Positions 42,601 through 50,899 of a stretch of DNA of 64,000 nt are shown here, piece after piece (the stretch's first letter is position 1; the number at the start of each line of letters is the position of its first letter). The DNA is from Comamonas koreensis. Its GTDB lineage: Bacteria; Pseudomonadota; Gammaproteobacteria; Burkholderiales; Burkholderiaceae_C. The DNA is taken from the NCBI RefSeq assembly GCF_014076495.1, contig NZ_CP043575.1, forward strand, positions 2,728,001-2,792,000, read 5' to 3'. The notes beneath the pieces were generated by a model, which ran no database searches, had not been told where the DNA came from, and worked only from the letters and a program-made list of their open reading frames with translations. A program made the translations under genes and the position numbers.

Positions 42601-43408
42601 GTTCGAGGTCGGCTCCATCGGCACGCTGGCCGAGCGCACGGCAGAGCTGATGCTGAGCAAGGAGATGACAGGCAAGCGCTTTGGCGAGCGGCTGAGCGAC
42701 ATGATCTTCAACACCTTCGCCATGGACCCGACGCCGCAGGCGGTCAAGCCGCTGCTGGACGTGTATGCCAACAAGGACAGTTTCTCCGGCAAGGCTATCG
42801 AGGGCTTCGCCGACGAACGCCTACGCCCGCAGGACCGCTACAGCGACCGCACCTCTGAGGTTGCGCGCTTGCTTGGCTCGTGGGGGCTGCCCGATCCGGT
42901 GAAGCTGGCCAAGGGCGACTACTCGGCCCTCAGCCCCAAACAGATCGACTTCCTCATGCGTGGTTACACCGGCTGGCTGTCCACCGTGTTCACCACGGCG
43001 ACCGACACCGTGCTGCGTCCGATGATGGGCCGGGGAGATCGTCCCGAGATGCAGATGCGGGATGTGTTCCTAGCGGGCAACTTCATGGAGAACCTGCCGA
43101 CCAACTCCAGCCTCTACCTCAGCACCATGTACGACCAGGCGCGGGAGATCAGCCAGGTGTGGGCGTCCTACCAGGCAGCAGTCAAAAGCGGCGATGTGGA
43201 AGGCGCGGCCAAGATCCGGGCGGCCAATCCCGAGGCACTGGCCAAGCGCATCCCCGTGGAGGCGGCCAAGACTCGGGTGGCTGAGCTGTCACAGCAGGCC
43301 AAGAAGGTGGAGGGCGACCGCCTCATGAGCGCGGAGGCTAAGCGCCGACGGCTCGATGAGATTGCCGCCCAGAAGGATGCAATCGCAAAGCGCCTGGCCA
43401 CCCTATGA
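36656..43408 (+). CDS. Giant polyvalent virion protein with zincin motif (2250 aa)
   Basis: Begins MAFQFDPTGARPVD followed by a second F-x-FDPxGA unit (FSFDPAGAV). Gly/Ala-rich amphipathic region (about 30-200) suits membrane insertion; Pro/Ala/Gln linker near 600-760. VSSDGYVVDGHHQWLAKRAN (about 875-895) is ParB/Srx-like. VVAHELMHKHGEAVLG holds the zinc-protease HExxH (His1055-His1059). The C-terminal 700 residues (GVTINPTFKIRNLIRDSLSA, NRAALYERLIAKGHSHAEAS) match the large-polyvalent-protein-associated type. Such proteins are packed in the head and injected with DNA, where they clear or protect a path and counter host defence. Residue numbers are approximate. Confidence 0.85.
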   Translation: MAFQFDPTGARPVDDTPKNFSFDPAGAVLEKDAGGVVSDLAKSFKVGVQRLPGMAAGLADLPIAAVSGARPVTAAADAIGKATGFQPGKWADETKFSAGHEQGRKAVDEAWEQGDVGSIAKAYLQNPGYTAGQVAESLPGMVAGGLVGRALMGAGAAAAAGNAAGGGARAAVPGYLERAVGQKLAVPIAAGAGEGAVTAAQQMAQYEGDDQQKNALASLGAGVGTGVLGAVGGRLANKLGLETAETAIVNAGKGRLAEGAGRSLAGRVAGGMVSEAVLQELPQSTQEQMWQNYAEGKDIWEGVARAGVEGAIAGGVMGAGANIRGRRTEGQHANDLARDAAASANGLAEEAQNQPAPLMLGNAPPDQMVSFPDGSVGRRGEVESYLANLPEDQREQERLRLMGQQFTEVNDPQAQQARRWWENYGEDGASAQRPDYLAEVQQAVRSGTPFSTQETVDTVRSAMEDSWLQQHVQAEASPESAAAPAQAADAIGQQLQAEFDQAGQDTAVAAVDARVRTGRVLAGLQNVLDAGADNSLQVLSRLNDSLVRIGEYPLQPGEVARVRRMTDAYMGFKGAREAAPLPTAPRRAADMNADNAAMESLIPERPMSERMGLNPAAGPLSRAAVTAVDGAANAQATQGSLARAAQSIPATRALPMEAAGPAPVSQPVGAALVSQTDQAQQVPAQRPQTAGAQEAQPERAGLTDGSTTPQNSGTQTTPAPSAQSQAAPAAQEVAAPAPARPENWRSSMLRAAPVARAMGIETRGKRLAEVVAEVDAADAQRAGVEQTGADLASGQIDGEWSAFAPETGTLGIPRAQMPQIKASHRGALINFLKARGIDSKAAEMPANDLKPTQAEFSQRKVDAARGFTGGDRSILVSSDGYVVDGHHQWLAKRANGEPVKVVRLQAPIREVLAQVAEFPSTQASDGATAAREEGGESAASTNNEAAQFSRGTPGMTPELAAAIMRIKMPATVDTVRAAVRDLVGGLGTLPNRLGRVVVATSAEIRQTWEPLIGPVAMEAAGDTGRAQGFYDPKTKTVFLIADHIQRGQEAGVVAHELMHKHGEAVLGAEGWQQLHGMIEGWASAPEGSMEQRVYSEAQARVQSSMPEGAQQQQYSSQELFPYAVQVALEMGVRPNLLAKPGTVARWLGQVRAALRQVWAKITGKPGQFEAQDMVNLAFGIAQRENPEHAGELDGSIAPLRTATNFLQARQAVKEFQGSELTNAATGMTAVLARNSLDKMLSGKAVAKSETPATHAMAVANADSLFERAILGWSKEDRAGDPNIRAIHRFFAPLDVNGRAKLVKLTVKESVSADRQNPLYTIEAVELNEKMPGEAWMEAAAREDGVSLDAKSPLQRGVGRQDDQQAGSRATLTPPHGFTPGDSAEDVRSLAQEVERRNSVPSQATDKAEPPKGSGGEGVQFSRAGAATITDSYNPSQKQAAEKAFGAVSKQTVAERAKEMRSNLGTKLRQGLVDQFAPIKEVSEKAYMLARLSKGSDGAVEAALLYGKPFLKDGVADVNIQDGGFAKVLASLKGEHDRFFQWVAAQRAERLKAEGKENLLTDQDISALKSLNTGSFQDGTPRMPAYAAALRELNAFNEAGLKIAKESGLIDQAAMDLMKDQPYVPFYRLMEDGDIKGARFSSGLINQQAFKKLKGGTQQINADLLQNTLLNWSHLYAAAARNRAALATMKDAEGMGIAYQVPADTKGAVKVMRDGVTEHWMIEDPYLLDAVSALHYTPSKLAQGMAPFKRLLTMGVTINPTFKIRNLIRDSLSAMAQSDLGYNPFANVAQGWKAMDKNSQTQASMLASGGIIKFGTQEDTGALRRKIDKLGGTMLDKDGFGKLKSQMASLWEAYEEFGDRTENANRAALYERLIAKGHSHAEASFMARDLMDFSMSGKWEMVRFLTQTVPFLNARMQGLYKLGRAAAEDPKRFGAIAGAVSLASLGLLAAYQDDEDWKKRDDWDRDSYWWFKIGNQAFRIPKPFEVGSIGTLAERTAELMLSKEMTGKRFGERLSDMIFNTFAMDPTPQAVKPLLDVYANKDSFSGKAIEGFADERLRPQDRYSDRTSEVARLLGSWGLPDPVKLAKGDYSALSPKQIDFLMRGYTGWLSTVFTTATDTVLRPMMGRGDRPEMQMRDVFLAGNFMENLPTNSSLYLSTMYDQAREISQVWASYQAAVKSGDVEGAAKIRAANPEALAKRIPVEAAKTRVAELSQQAKKVEGDRLMSAEAKRRRLDEIAAQKDAIAKRLATL

Positions 43409-43573
43409 GCTGAGGGTGCCCTGGCGTAGGAACTGCCATACGAACCCGCACGCGCCGAGCAAGACGATGATCACCCAGAAGGTGGACCACATCTCTCGGC
43501 GCTGCTCGCGGGTGGTGAGGTTGACGAAGATGACGATCAGGATGATCGCGCCCCAAAAGACGAGTGCTGCCAT
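43403..43573 (-). CDS. Small two-span membrane protein (56 aa)
   Basis: MAALVFWGAIILIVIFVNLT then REQRREMWSTFWVIIVLLGA: two hydrophobic helices around a charged loop. It converges on the giant gene and overlaps its stop by a few bases. An in-frame ATG at 43597 would add eight residues. No good ribosome site is visible. Function unknown. Confidence 0.45.
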   Translation of the reverse strand: MAALVFWGAIILIVIFVNLTTREQRREMWSTFWVIIVLLGACGFVWQFLRQGTLSS

Positions 43574-43597
43574 GCGCGCAGCATATAGCTGATGCAT

Positions 43598-44324
43598 GTC
43601 AGCGCCAATCCAATGGGGTCGGATGGAAGAATGCCCTTAAAGGTTGAGTGCTGTAAAGGCCTCGAAGATAGGCACATGTTTGATTGTTGTGAGGATCAGA
43701 ATGTGCACAACAGCCTCAACAAGCCCTGTCAAAGCATCAGCCAAGTCCTTGATACCACTAAGCACTATCAATATTTTCAACATACTCATTCCCATGAAGA
43801 AAGGTATGCGGACTGGATAGCGAATGTAAGAACCGACTCTGAATCCTCAAAAAGGGCTAGAGTTTTATATCGGTGAAGCTATACTGACACTATCCAAACC
43901 GCGTTACTACCAAGTTGCTGTTACGGATCTGACCCGGAGGAGTACCAGTCCTGCCGGGTCAAACCTTTTGTGCTTCCTGCTTTCGCCGGAATTCACTCAG
44001 AGACACTGCATATAGTGTTTCAGGCATTAAGTCTACGCTACCTGTAGCGTTCTTGAGAGCAAAAAAACAGGCCCATTTTCTTTTGGATACCTGTTCTCAG
44101 AGGGGTGCTACTTAAATAGAATCAAGTAACCAATTGATTTCTATTGGGCTTTCCTCTTTTTTAATTCCCTTCTGAACTCAGGGCAATGTCCCCTATACGG
44201 GCCTGGTAGTCGTACGCGTTCTCACCCCTATGGGGTTCGACCTTTTTTCTCGTTGAATCAACACTTGTCGTCATGTTCTACGTGGCGGCAACAGGGCGGC
44301 CACGAACTCACCCTAGGAGTTCAC
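43598..44324. other. Hairpin-rich region with no supported gene
   Basis: 0.7 kb of lower GC. Inverted repeats follow one another: GACCCGG/CCGGGTC (43931/43954), ACACT/AGTGT (44003/44014), ACGCTA/TAGCGT (44035/44045), AACAGG/CCTGTT (44066/44090), AATAGAATCAA/TTGATTTCTATT (44115/44134) and ACCCC/GGGGT (44224/44232) before a T run at 44243. A rightward frame of 94 codons (43592-43876) has no ribosome site and odd composition. The pattern suits a structured RNA; that is inference. Confidence 0.5.
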
Positions 44325-45122
44325 ATGGCCATCACCACCAGCTATCCCAAGGGCATGGAGCGCTTGCTCCAGGGCTCCATCAATTTCGCAACCGACACGA
44401 TCAAGGTTGCTCTCGTCACCGACGCCTACACATACAGCGCTGCGCATGAGTTCGTCTCGCAGCTCGGCACGCGGGTGGGGGACGACATCACCTTGGTCAA
44501 CAAGTCGATCACGGGCGGGGCCTTTGATGCTGACGACGCAGAGACCGCCCCGCTGGTGCCGGGCAGCACCATCAAGGCTATCGTCATCTACAAGGACACG
44601 GGCAACGCCAGCACTTCGCCGCTTCTGCTGTACCGCGACAACGTGACGGGCTTCCCCTTGGCTACCAATGGCGGTGCAGTGAAGCTGCCATGGGACAACG
44701 GGCCGCTCCGTATCGCCGCACTGCTGGCCCCGTTCTTCCCCGCTGGCGGCGAGCTGGTACTGGGCGCCGGGGTGAACTTCCTCACCGACGATCTGAAGGT
44801 CTCGCTCCTGCCGGCCTCGTTTGATTCCAGTGGAACCTATCGCTTCCTGGCAGACGTGGGCACCACGCTGGGCACTGCCCAAGCCTTGACTGGCCGCACC
44901 ATCACCGGTGGCGTGTTCAACGCCGACGACGTGGAATTCGGGGCTGTGGCGAGCGGCTCGCCCGGATCGGTGCTGCTCTACAAGGACACGGGAGTGCCAG
45001 ATACCTCGCCCGTGCTCCAGCGCATCACCCAAGTGGCCGGCTTCCCCTTCGCTGCCAACGGTGGTGCTTTCACGCTGCGATGGTCTGATGGCGCGCTCAA
45101 GATTTTCAGCCTGATCCCGTAA
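44325..45122 (+). CDS. Tail-module protein with two tandem repeats (265 aa)
   Basis: ATG at 44325 with TAGGAG upstream. Two copies of a roughly 130-residue unit: the first has INFATDTIKVALV, KSITGGAFDADDAE, IVIYKDTGN and TGFPLATNGGAVKL; the second VNFLTDDLKVSLL, RTITGGVFNADDVE, VLLYKDTGV and AGFPFAANGGAFTL. Beta-rich, likely a virion surface or tail component. No named family. Confidence 0.65.
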   Translation: MAITTSYPKGMERLLQGSINFATDTIKVALVTDAYTYSAAHEFVSQLGTRVGDDITLVNKSITGGAFDADDAETAPLVPGSTIKAIVIYKDTGNASTSPLLLYRDNVTGFPLATNGGAVKLPWDNGPLRIAALLAPFFPAGGELVLGAGVNFLTDDLKVSLLPASFDSSGTYRFLADVGTTLGTAQALTGRTITGGVFNADDVEFGAVASGSPGSVLLYKDTGVPDTSPVLQRITQVAGFPFAANGGAFTLRWSDGALKIFSLIP

Positions 45123-45131
45123 GGAGGCTCC

Positions 45132-46223
45132 ATGGCAATAGACGCCTTCTCCAACAACGCATCCGGCGCCATCACTGTGGCGCTGGGGAGCGAGGACACG
45201 GTCATCACGCTGCCAGACGACGGCAGCGCAGACCGTTTCGCTGATCTCTCGCAGGGACTCATGCAGCGCGCAACCCTGTCCAATCCAGCTGTTCCTGGCC
45301 AAATCGAGATCGTCTACATCACCGCCAAGGATGGCTCCAACTTCACAGTGAAGCGCAATCAGGAGGACACCTTTGCAGCCGTTGATTGGCCCGCAGGCAC
45401 CACGCTGGAGGCGCGGGTCACCGCCGGCATGCTGGGACGATTTCTGCGTGCTGACGACAAAGGGGTCTTCAAGACCACGGGCGGCGAGGGTGGGGCAGGT
45501 GGAACCAGCTTCCTCGTCAACACCAAGGTGGAGCGAGATTCGCGGGTGGTGCAACTGGCTGGGGTGCAAATGCTGCACCGGCCCGGCGCTGCGCTGACCA
45601 CCACCTTCTCCGCAGGCCGCTACTCTCAGGACATGAACATGTCGGTGGAGTCTGTGGGCGGCTCCTGCTTTGTGGAGCTGGGCGACAACATCGAAACCTG
45701 GCAGGCTGGGCAGACCTACTCAGGTCGGGTCATTGTGGCACCCCCCACCGCGACGGGTTTCAACTACCTCTTTGAACCTCTGGATCCGCAGTTCCAGTAC
45801 ACCCGCAGCGCCGAAGACCCTGGATTTGATGACTCGGGCTATGCCATCGAGGCGTACAACCCTGACAGCAGCGGGGAGGGTGAGCCAGTTCTGACGGGCC
45901 AATGGCTGCCGCTCACCATTCCCCTGGCCGTCGAGCTGAACCTGCCCAGTGTGGCGGCCGGCGTAGCGCTGACCGAGGTGGGCTTTATCTGCTACGAATA
46001 CGACGCTACCACGGCGCCGGTGATCTCGATTGGCCTTGAGGCGGATGGCGACCTCGTGAGCGCGCAAGCGCTCTCTGGCATCTCTGGCGAGAAGCAAATC
46101 CAGCGCTTTGCCGTCACGCATAGCGGGGCCTTGGCCGGCAAGATCATGTTCAAGGTGGACACGCCCGCTACCGGGCGGTTCTATGGCCGCTTCTACTGGC
46201 GCGGGATGGTCTTTGACCAGTGA
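45132..46223 (+). CDS. Tail-module structural protein (363 aa)
   Basis: AGGAGG ribosome site. The N-terminal 110 residues (TVALGSEDTVITLPDDGSAD, GTTLEARVTAGMLGRFL) look like a virion attachment domain; a Gly-rich hinge (GGEGGAGGT) leads to a beta-sandwich, carbohydrate-binding-module-like part (FVELGDNIETWQAGQTYSGR, GRFYGRFYWRGMVFDQ). Suggests a fibre or host-surface binding protein. Confidence 0.6.
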   Translation: MAIDAFSNNASGAITVALGSEDTVITLPDDGSADRFADLSQGLMQRATLSNPAVPGQIEIVYITAKDGSNFTVKRNQEDTFAAVDWPAGTTLEARVTAGMLGRFLRADDKGVFKTTGGEGGAGGTSFLVNTKVERDSRVVQLAGVQMLHRPGAALTTTFSAGRYSQDMNMSVESVGGSCFVELGDNIETWQAGQTYSGRVIVAPPTATGFNYLFEPLDPQFQYTRSAEDPGFDDSGYAIEAYNPDSSGEGEPVLTGQWLPLTIPLAVELNLPSVAAGVALTEVGFICYEYDATTAPVISIGLEADGDLVSAQALSGISGEKQIQRFAVTHSGALAGKIMFKVDTPATGRFYGRFYWRGMVFDQ

Positions 46224-46230
46224 TTGAGCC

Positions 46231-46917
46231 ATGAGCTACCCCCTTATCAACGGCGCCGCGATCAACGCGGACAGCGCAGCGGAGAACACCATACCGGGCC
46301 TGTCGCTGTGCGCGGCCGGTGTGCCCATGGCGGTGTTCGAGTTCGATGTCGCTGGATCCATGGTCTGGGGCTTTGGCGCGCTGGCGGCCAAGATCGGCGA
46401 GGACGTTGAGCTCTACCTGCCGGGCATCAGCCTGGTGCAGAGCCCCTGGCACAGCGCCGAAGCCAGCCAGCCACCGGCCAGCACGGCATTCTCTGTGTCG
46501 GGCTCTCGCGCGCTGGGCATCGGCGCCATGCGCGCTGTGGCTGGCAGTCTGGAAGGCCAGGCGCAAGGCGCCGTGGTCCTGGGGTGTGGCGCGCTGGCGG
46601 CCGAGCCTGTGGGATTTGCGGCCGGCGCCAAGGTCTTGGGGCTGGGGGAAGTTTCCGCTTCGCGCATCGGCACGGTGCAGTCAGCGCGCGTGCTCGGTAT
46701 GGGTGGCGTGTCGGTGGTCAGCTCTGTAGTCATCCCCGGCGTGTCGCTATGCCGGGGCGGGCCCGTCGCCGCGACACTCGCCGGCATGGATGGCCAGGTT
46801 GAGGGCTCGCAGGTGCTTGGGTTTGGTGGGCTGACGGTGTCCTATGCCTTCCGCGTCGGGCAGTCTTTGGCGCTGGGCATCGGGGCAATGCGGGTCGAAA
46901 GGGATAGCGAATGCTGA
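46231..46917 (+). CDS. Tail-module protein with LGxG repeats (228 aa)
   Basis: Repeated units of about 20-30 residues around a shared core: RALGIGAMRA, AVVLGCGALA, AKVLGLGEVS, ARVLGMGGVS, SQVLGFGGLT and LALGIGAMRV. The regular spacing suggests a beta-solenoid or repeated strand-turn structure. No family recognised. Overlaps the next gene by 7 bp. Confidence 0.6.
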   Translation: MSYPLINGAAINADSAAENTIPGLSLCAAGVPMAVFEFDVAGSMVWGFGALAAKIGEDVELYLPGISLVQSPWHSAEASQPPASTAFSVSGSRALGIGAMRAVAGSLEGQAQGAVVLGCGALAAEPVGFAAGAKVLGLGEVSASRIGTVQSARVLGMGGVSVVSSVVIPGVSLCRGGPVAATLAGMDGQVEGSQVLGFGGLTVSYAFRVGQSLALGIGAMRVERDSEC

Positions 46918-48077
46918 CATTTGAATCGTTCACTGGCATCAACAATGTGCAGCCTGCGCACCGGCTCTCGGGCAGCGACCTGCTGGCGGCCGAGAACGTG
47001 GACATTGGCCTTACCGGTGAAATCACGCGTCGCGGCGGTCTGGCCCTGGTGGACGAGCGCTGCCACAAGAACCTGCACCAGGCCGCTGGCTTCATGCTGG
47101 CCACCGTGGGCCCCGTGCTGACTGCCATTCACCCCGATGGCGCGCGGCATGTGATCCATCCGGCCATGGGCTCGGACCGTGTCTGGTACTGCGACCTGCC
47201 CGACGGCCGCGTGACCTACAGCAACGGCCTGATCCAGGGCGTGACGGATGGCCTGGCCGGGCGCGAACGCAGCGTGCCCGCGCCGCAAGGCCTCGGCGCG
47301 CCGGACATTGGATTTGGCCAACTGCACCCAGGCAACTACCGCTACCACCTGAGCTATGTGCGCCTGGCCGATCATCTGGAGGGACCTGCCATCAGCTCGG
47401 ATTCCATCACCATCGCCCAGGGCGGCCTGCACCTCGATGCTCTCCCGGTGCTCGATGGCCATGCGATCAATGTTTACTTGAGCGGCAAGGACGGGGAGGG
47501 GGCCTACCTGGCCGGCACCACCACGGAGGCCACCTTCCAGTACGGCGGCACCAACGCGGCCCTGGTGCTGCCCTGCCGCACGCTGGGGGCGCAGAGCTTT
47601 CCGTTGGGCACGATCACGGCCTTCTGGCGCGGCCGCGTGCTGGTGGCCCAAGGCAATGTGCTGTGGGCGAGCCGGCCCAACGCCCCGCACCTGAGCGACT
47701 GGCGCGACTTCAAGCAGCTGGCCGGCACGATCACCGCTATCCAGCCTGTCGATGATGGCGTCTACGTGGGCACAGACCAGGACCTGCTGTACCTGGGCGG
47801 CACCACCTGGGATGGCCTGGTGTACCAGCCAACCAAGCGCGGGCCGGTGGTGCTGGGCTCGGGCGTGGCAGTGCGCGGCGATAAGGTCAAGTTCGGCGAT
47901 GGGGCGGGCTCTGGCATGGCCATGCTGTGCATTGCTGGCGGCGAGATGGTTGCCGGCTTCAACCAGGGCCAGACCACCAGCCTTACGGCCAACCGCTACA
48001 AAACCGATGTGCAGGAGGTCTGCGCCACCTTTCGGGAGGTGGACGGCATCCCTCAGTATCTGGCGATTCCGCAATGA
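46911..48077 (+). CDS. Tail structural protein, probably propeller-like (388 aa)
   Basis: FTGINNVQPAHRLSGSDLLA with AENVDIGLTGEITRRGGLAL is the start seen in podophage tail proteins that form the outer ring of the tail tube. Many W/Y-x-D and GT motifs (YLGGTTWDGLVYQPTKRGPV) suggest a beta-propeller. Overlaps both neighbours by 4-7 bp. Confidence 0.65.
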   Translation: MLTFESFTGINNVQPAHRLSGSDLLAAENVDIGLTGEITRRGGLALVDERCHKNLHQAAGFMLATVGPVLTAIHPDGARHVIHPAMGSDRVWYCDLPDGRVTYSNGLIQGVTDGLAGRERSVPAPQGLGAPDIGFGQLHPGNYRYHLSYVRLADHLEGPAISSDSITIAQGGLHLDALPVLDGHAINVYLSGKDGEGAYLAGTTTEATFQYGGTNAALVLPCRTLGAQSFPLGTITAFWRGRVLVAQGNVLWASRPNAPHLSDWRDFKQLAGTITAIQPVDDGVYVGTDQDLLYLGGTTWDGLVYQPTKRGPVVLGSGVAVRGDKVKFGDGAGSGMAMLCIAGGEMVAGFNQGQTTSLTANRYKTDVQEVCATFREVDGIPQYLAIPQ

Positions 48078-50461
48078 GCCTGTGGAACCCCTACGCCTTC
48101 ACCCCCACGGGAGCGCGCGCCTCGGTGTCGGCGCCGCCCGCGCTGCGCGTCATCGGCGGCCGGGCATCGGGTGAGCAGATGGGGATGGCACAGGCCGCTT
48201 TTGCGAAGTTCTGCGGCCGCAGCCGTGTCTCTTTTTGGCAGAACCCCAATGAGCAGGGCACGCTGCCGGACGGCTCCCGCTACAAGATCATGGTGGTGGG
48301 CAACAGCACGGTGATGACGATCTGGCCAGTGAATGCCCAGAGCAAGCCGCCTGGCAAGATGGGCATCATGCTGACCACCAAGGTGAACGACAGCTACATC
48401 AGCAAGCTGTTTACCCCAGGTGGCGAATTCGACAAGCCAGACGGGACCTGGGAGGTGACCGACCTGCAGGCAGGCAGCCGCGATGGGGTCTATGTCACTT
48501 CAAGTTTCGGCGGCAAGTTTCCCGCATGGGCCCAGAACCGCACCTTCGCGACGCCAACCAAGCTCAGCTATATCACGAGTTACGGTGGTTATGGCAACCG
48601 CCGCTTTATCCAAGCCTACCCCCAGCTCGACGGCGCGCCGGTGGCACTGCTCGACAGCCGCACGCTACTGACGCTGGTGCGCTCGCGCGGTGGACTGGAA
48701 CTGCACCGCCTGACGATGCTCAAACCCGGCGAACTGTTCCCGCCCAGCGAGAACCCATATGCATTGGATCCTGTAGAGCTGACATTCGACATCAAGCTCC
48801 ACCAGAACCTAGTCATTGGCGACATGGCGGAAAGCGTCCCTTTCGCCGAAGACTTTTGCATCAGCAAGGACGGCAGCCGCGTGCTGGCGGTGTACCAGGG
48901 CGAGGGCACGGTGATCGTGCCTGGGGTGCCAGAGAACGGACAGATTGTTCGATGGGCCGCGCCGAATGCGCCACAGCTCGGGGCAGAGGTCAATTCTGAC
49001 GGCAGGGCCGTGTATGGCTACACCGATGGAGGCTTCAATGACCGGCCCAGGGATCGTTGGGTGCAGGCTCGCGAAGCCAATTACCGAGTTGCTGAATACC
49101 GCATGCAGGGCGGGAGCCTCTCCCGCACGGAGCTTGTGTTTAATCAAACCGGCGCATTTGTCGATGTCGAGCCTATTGCGGACTGGCGCATCAATTTCTT
49201 CGGCTCGGCCCCAAGCACTGAATACAACATCGGGCCCAATCTCTGGGGAAACACGCTCTCGCGTAACCAGCCAGTCTGGTCCAACCGCTCAGCCCCAATG
49301 GTGGTGATCACAAACCGAGAGTACCTCGGAGATGACGCCAACGGCAATCCCATGTACCGCACTACCTGGAAAGGTGCAGGGCCCGTGTCTGCAACGGAGG
49401 AATCCAGTTGGAAGGGTAAGAATGTTCTGCTGAACTACTTCGCAGGTAACGAGCGGGTGGTCCTGGTGGCCGAGTCGGAGGGGCGCTATTCATTGACCGC
49501 CAGCGGAAACTACGATGAGACGGCTGACATCTGGACGGATTCGTCCAGGAACAATGCCAGCAAGGAGCACAACGATGGCGGGACTATCTCTCGCTCTCGC
49601 ACCTCGTACGTGACGCTCAACAGCGGGGAAAAATTCCAGCTCATAGAGCAGGTGGTCTCTGAGAGCGGGTCTTTTACCTCGCGCCAGGTGAATGCAGAGC
49701 ACACCAACCAGGCGGAATTGTGGGTGGACAACTGGACAACCTCGGATGTGTCCTATTCAGCAAAGCTGCTGTCCAGAGGCATCTACGTGTATGACCCATC
49801 GCTCTATCTACTGGTCTACACGGAGGGCACGGCTGAGCATTCTGGCGGGTTTGCTTATGACGCTCATACATGGACACACAACAAAGGCGCACTGCGTGAC
49901 AACGGGACAGATTCCTCCCTGTCCAACAACTGCCCCTTGCCCAATCCAAAATTCAGCTTGGTTATCCGCTTTGGCAATACGAAGCTCACTTTTCCCATCC
50001 AGCTGCGGACCGATGACGCCATTGCTCGGAAGCGTGCACGCCTGTCATGGGGCGTGACCTGCGGCGTGGAGCCGGAGTGGCAGCTACCTGCAAAAGGGTT
50101 GATCACTATCAACAGTGGCCGGAACTTTGGCACGCCCCCTGGTTTTCGGGAGAACGGCCAGCAATGGGGGGTGAACGAAGGGCGCGTGGTCAATTCGACC
50201 TACGCCTTTTTCGAGACCATCCCCCGCTGCGTGCCCTTGGGATGCTCCATGCCCACCATAGAGGTGTATTACGCCAAGGACCCGTGGACGGGTGCCGCGC
50301 TGCTGCTCATCAAACCCTACCAGATAGTCGGCGGCATTCCTGTGATTCTCACGGTAGACGAGCCCATGGCCTTTGCCATTGATCGCCAGGGAGTCAAGCG
50401 GCTATCTGCCATCGATGCCAGCGTGCTGGTCAACCAAACCACGAACATCAACCCAGAATGA
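48074..50461 (+). CDS. Large tail protein of unknown function (795 aa)
   Basis: ATGA overlap with the gene before. Starts MSLWNPYAFTPTGARASVSA, in which FTPTGAR echoes the FDPTGAR peptide found elsewhere in this phage. Beta-rich throughout, few Cys, many Asn/Ser turns; no enzymatic motif that I can see. Probably part of the tail machine or a spike support. Confidence 0.6.
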   Translation: MSLWNPYAFTPTGARASVSAPPALRVIGGRASGEQMGMAQAAFAKFCGRSRVSFWQNPNEQGTLPDGSRYKIMVVGNSTVMTIWPVNAQSKPPGKMGIMLTTKVNDSYISKLFTPGGEFDKPDGTWEVTDLQAGSRDGVYVTSSFGGKFPAWAQNRTFATPTKLSYITSYGGYGNRRFIQAYPQLDGAPVALLDSRTLLTLVRSRGGLELHRLTMLKPGELFPPSENPYALDPVELTFDIKLHQNLVIGDMAESVPFAEDFCISKDGSRVLAVYQGEGTVIVPGVPENGQIVRWAAPNAPQLGAEVNSDGRAVYGYTDGGFNDRPRDRWVQAREANYRVAEYRMQGGSLSRTELVFNQTGAFVDVEPIADWRINFFGSAPSTEYNIGPNLWGNTLSRNQPVWSNRSAPMVVITNREYLGDDANGNPMYRTTWKGAGPVSATEESSWKGKNVLLNYFAGNERVVLVAESEGRYSLTASGNYDETADIWTDSSRNNASKEHNDGGTISRSRTSYVTLNSGEKFQLIEQVVSESGSFTSRQVNAEHTNQAELWVDNWTTSDVSYSAKLLSRGIYVYDPSLYLLVYTEGTAEHSGGFAYDAHTWTHNKGALRDNGTDSSLSNNCPLPNPKFSLVIRFGNTKLTFPIQLRTDDAIARKRARLSWGVTCGVEPEWQLPAKGLITINSGRNFGTPPGFRENGQQWGVNEGRVVNSTYAFFETIPRCVPLGCSMPTIEVYYAKDPWTGAALLLIKPYQIVGGIPVILTVDEPMAFAIDRQGVKRLSAIDASVLVNQTTNINPE

Positions 50462-50898
50462 ACGCCATTGTCCTCAACACCCTCACAGGGGCCGTGAGCG
50501 AGTACACCCGCCACGAGTTCCAAAGCATCACGCCCACACACGCGGGGGCGGCCACAGGCCTGTATGCCTTCGGCGGTGACCTCGATGTGGATCTGCCCAT
50601 CGTGGCAAGCATCCGGCTGCCGGCAACCTTGCGCGAGTCCACCTTGAAAAAGCGGATCGACATGACCTACCTGTCCATGCGCGGGGAGGGCTGCGCGCAG
50701 TTCAGCGTGCTGGGCCCAGATGACTTCCCCTGGGACTATCAGTTTCCCCTGCGCAGCAGCGGGCAGACCAGGTGCCAGGTGGGCAAAGGCATCCGCGAGA
50801 ACTACCTGGGCTTTGCGCTCAGCAACCCCGCCGGCCAGGCTTTCACCCTCGATCGCATCGAGATCCTGACCCTCGAATCCAAAACACGGAGAGTTTGA
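50458..50898 (+). CDS. Tail-module protein (146 aa)
   Basis: ATGA overlap. MNAIVLNTLTGAVSEYTRHE, ITPTHAGAATGLYAFGGDLD, CQVGKGIRENYLGFALSNPA. Beta-sandwich-like; a short tail component by position. No named family. Confidence 0.6.
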   Translation: MNAIVLNTLTGAVSEYTRHEFQSITPTHAGAATGLYAFGGDLDVDLPIVASIRLPATLRESTLKKRIDMTYLSMRGEGCAQFSVLGPDDFPWDYQFPLRSSGQTRCQVGKGIRENYLGFALSNPAGQAFTLDRIEILTLESKTRRV

Positions 50899-50899
50899 T

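Noticed and set aside
43592..43876. A 94-codon rightward frame after the giant gene
   Set aside because: No ribosome site, Cys/His/Gln/Ser-heavy composition, and it ends before the hairpin-rich stretch; not supported as a protein.
44313..45578. A 421-codon leftward frame opposite tail genes
   Set aside because: Antisense shadow of two well-supported coupled genes.
46842..48074. A 410-codon leftward frame opposite the tail protein at 46911
   Set aside because: Antisense shadow; the sense gene overlaps both neighbours with normal coupling.
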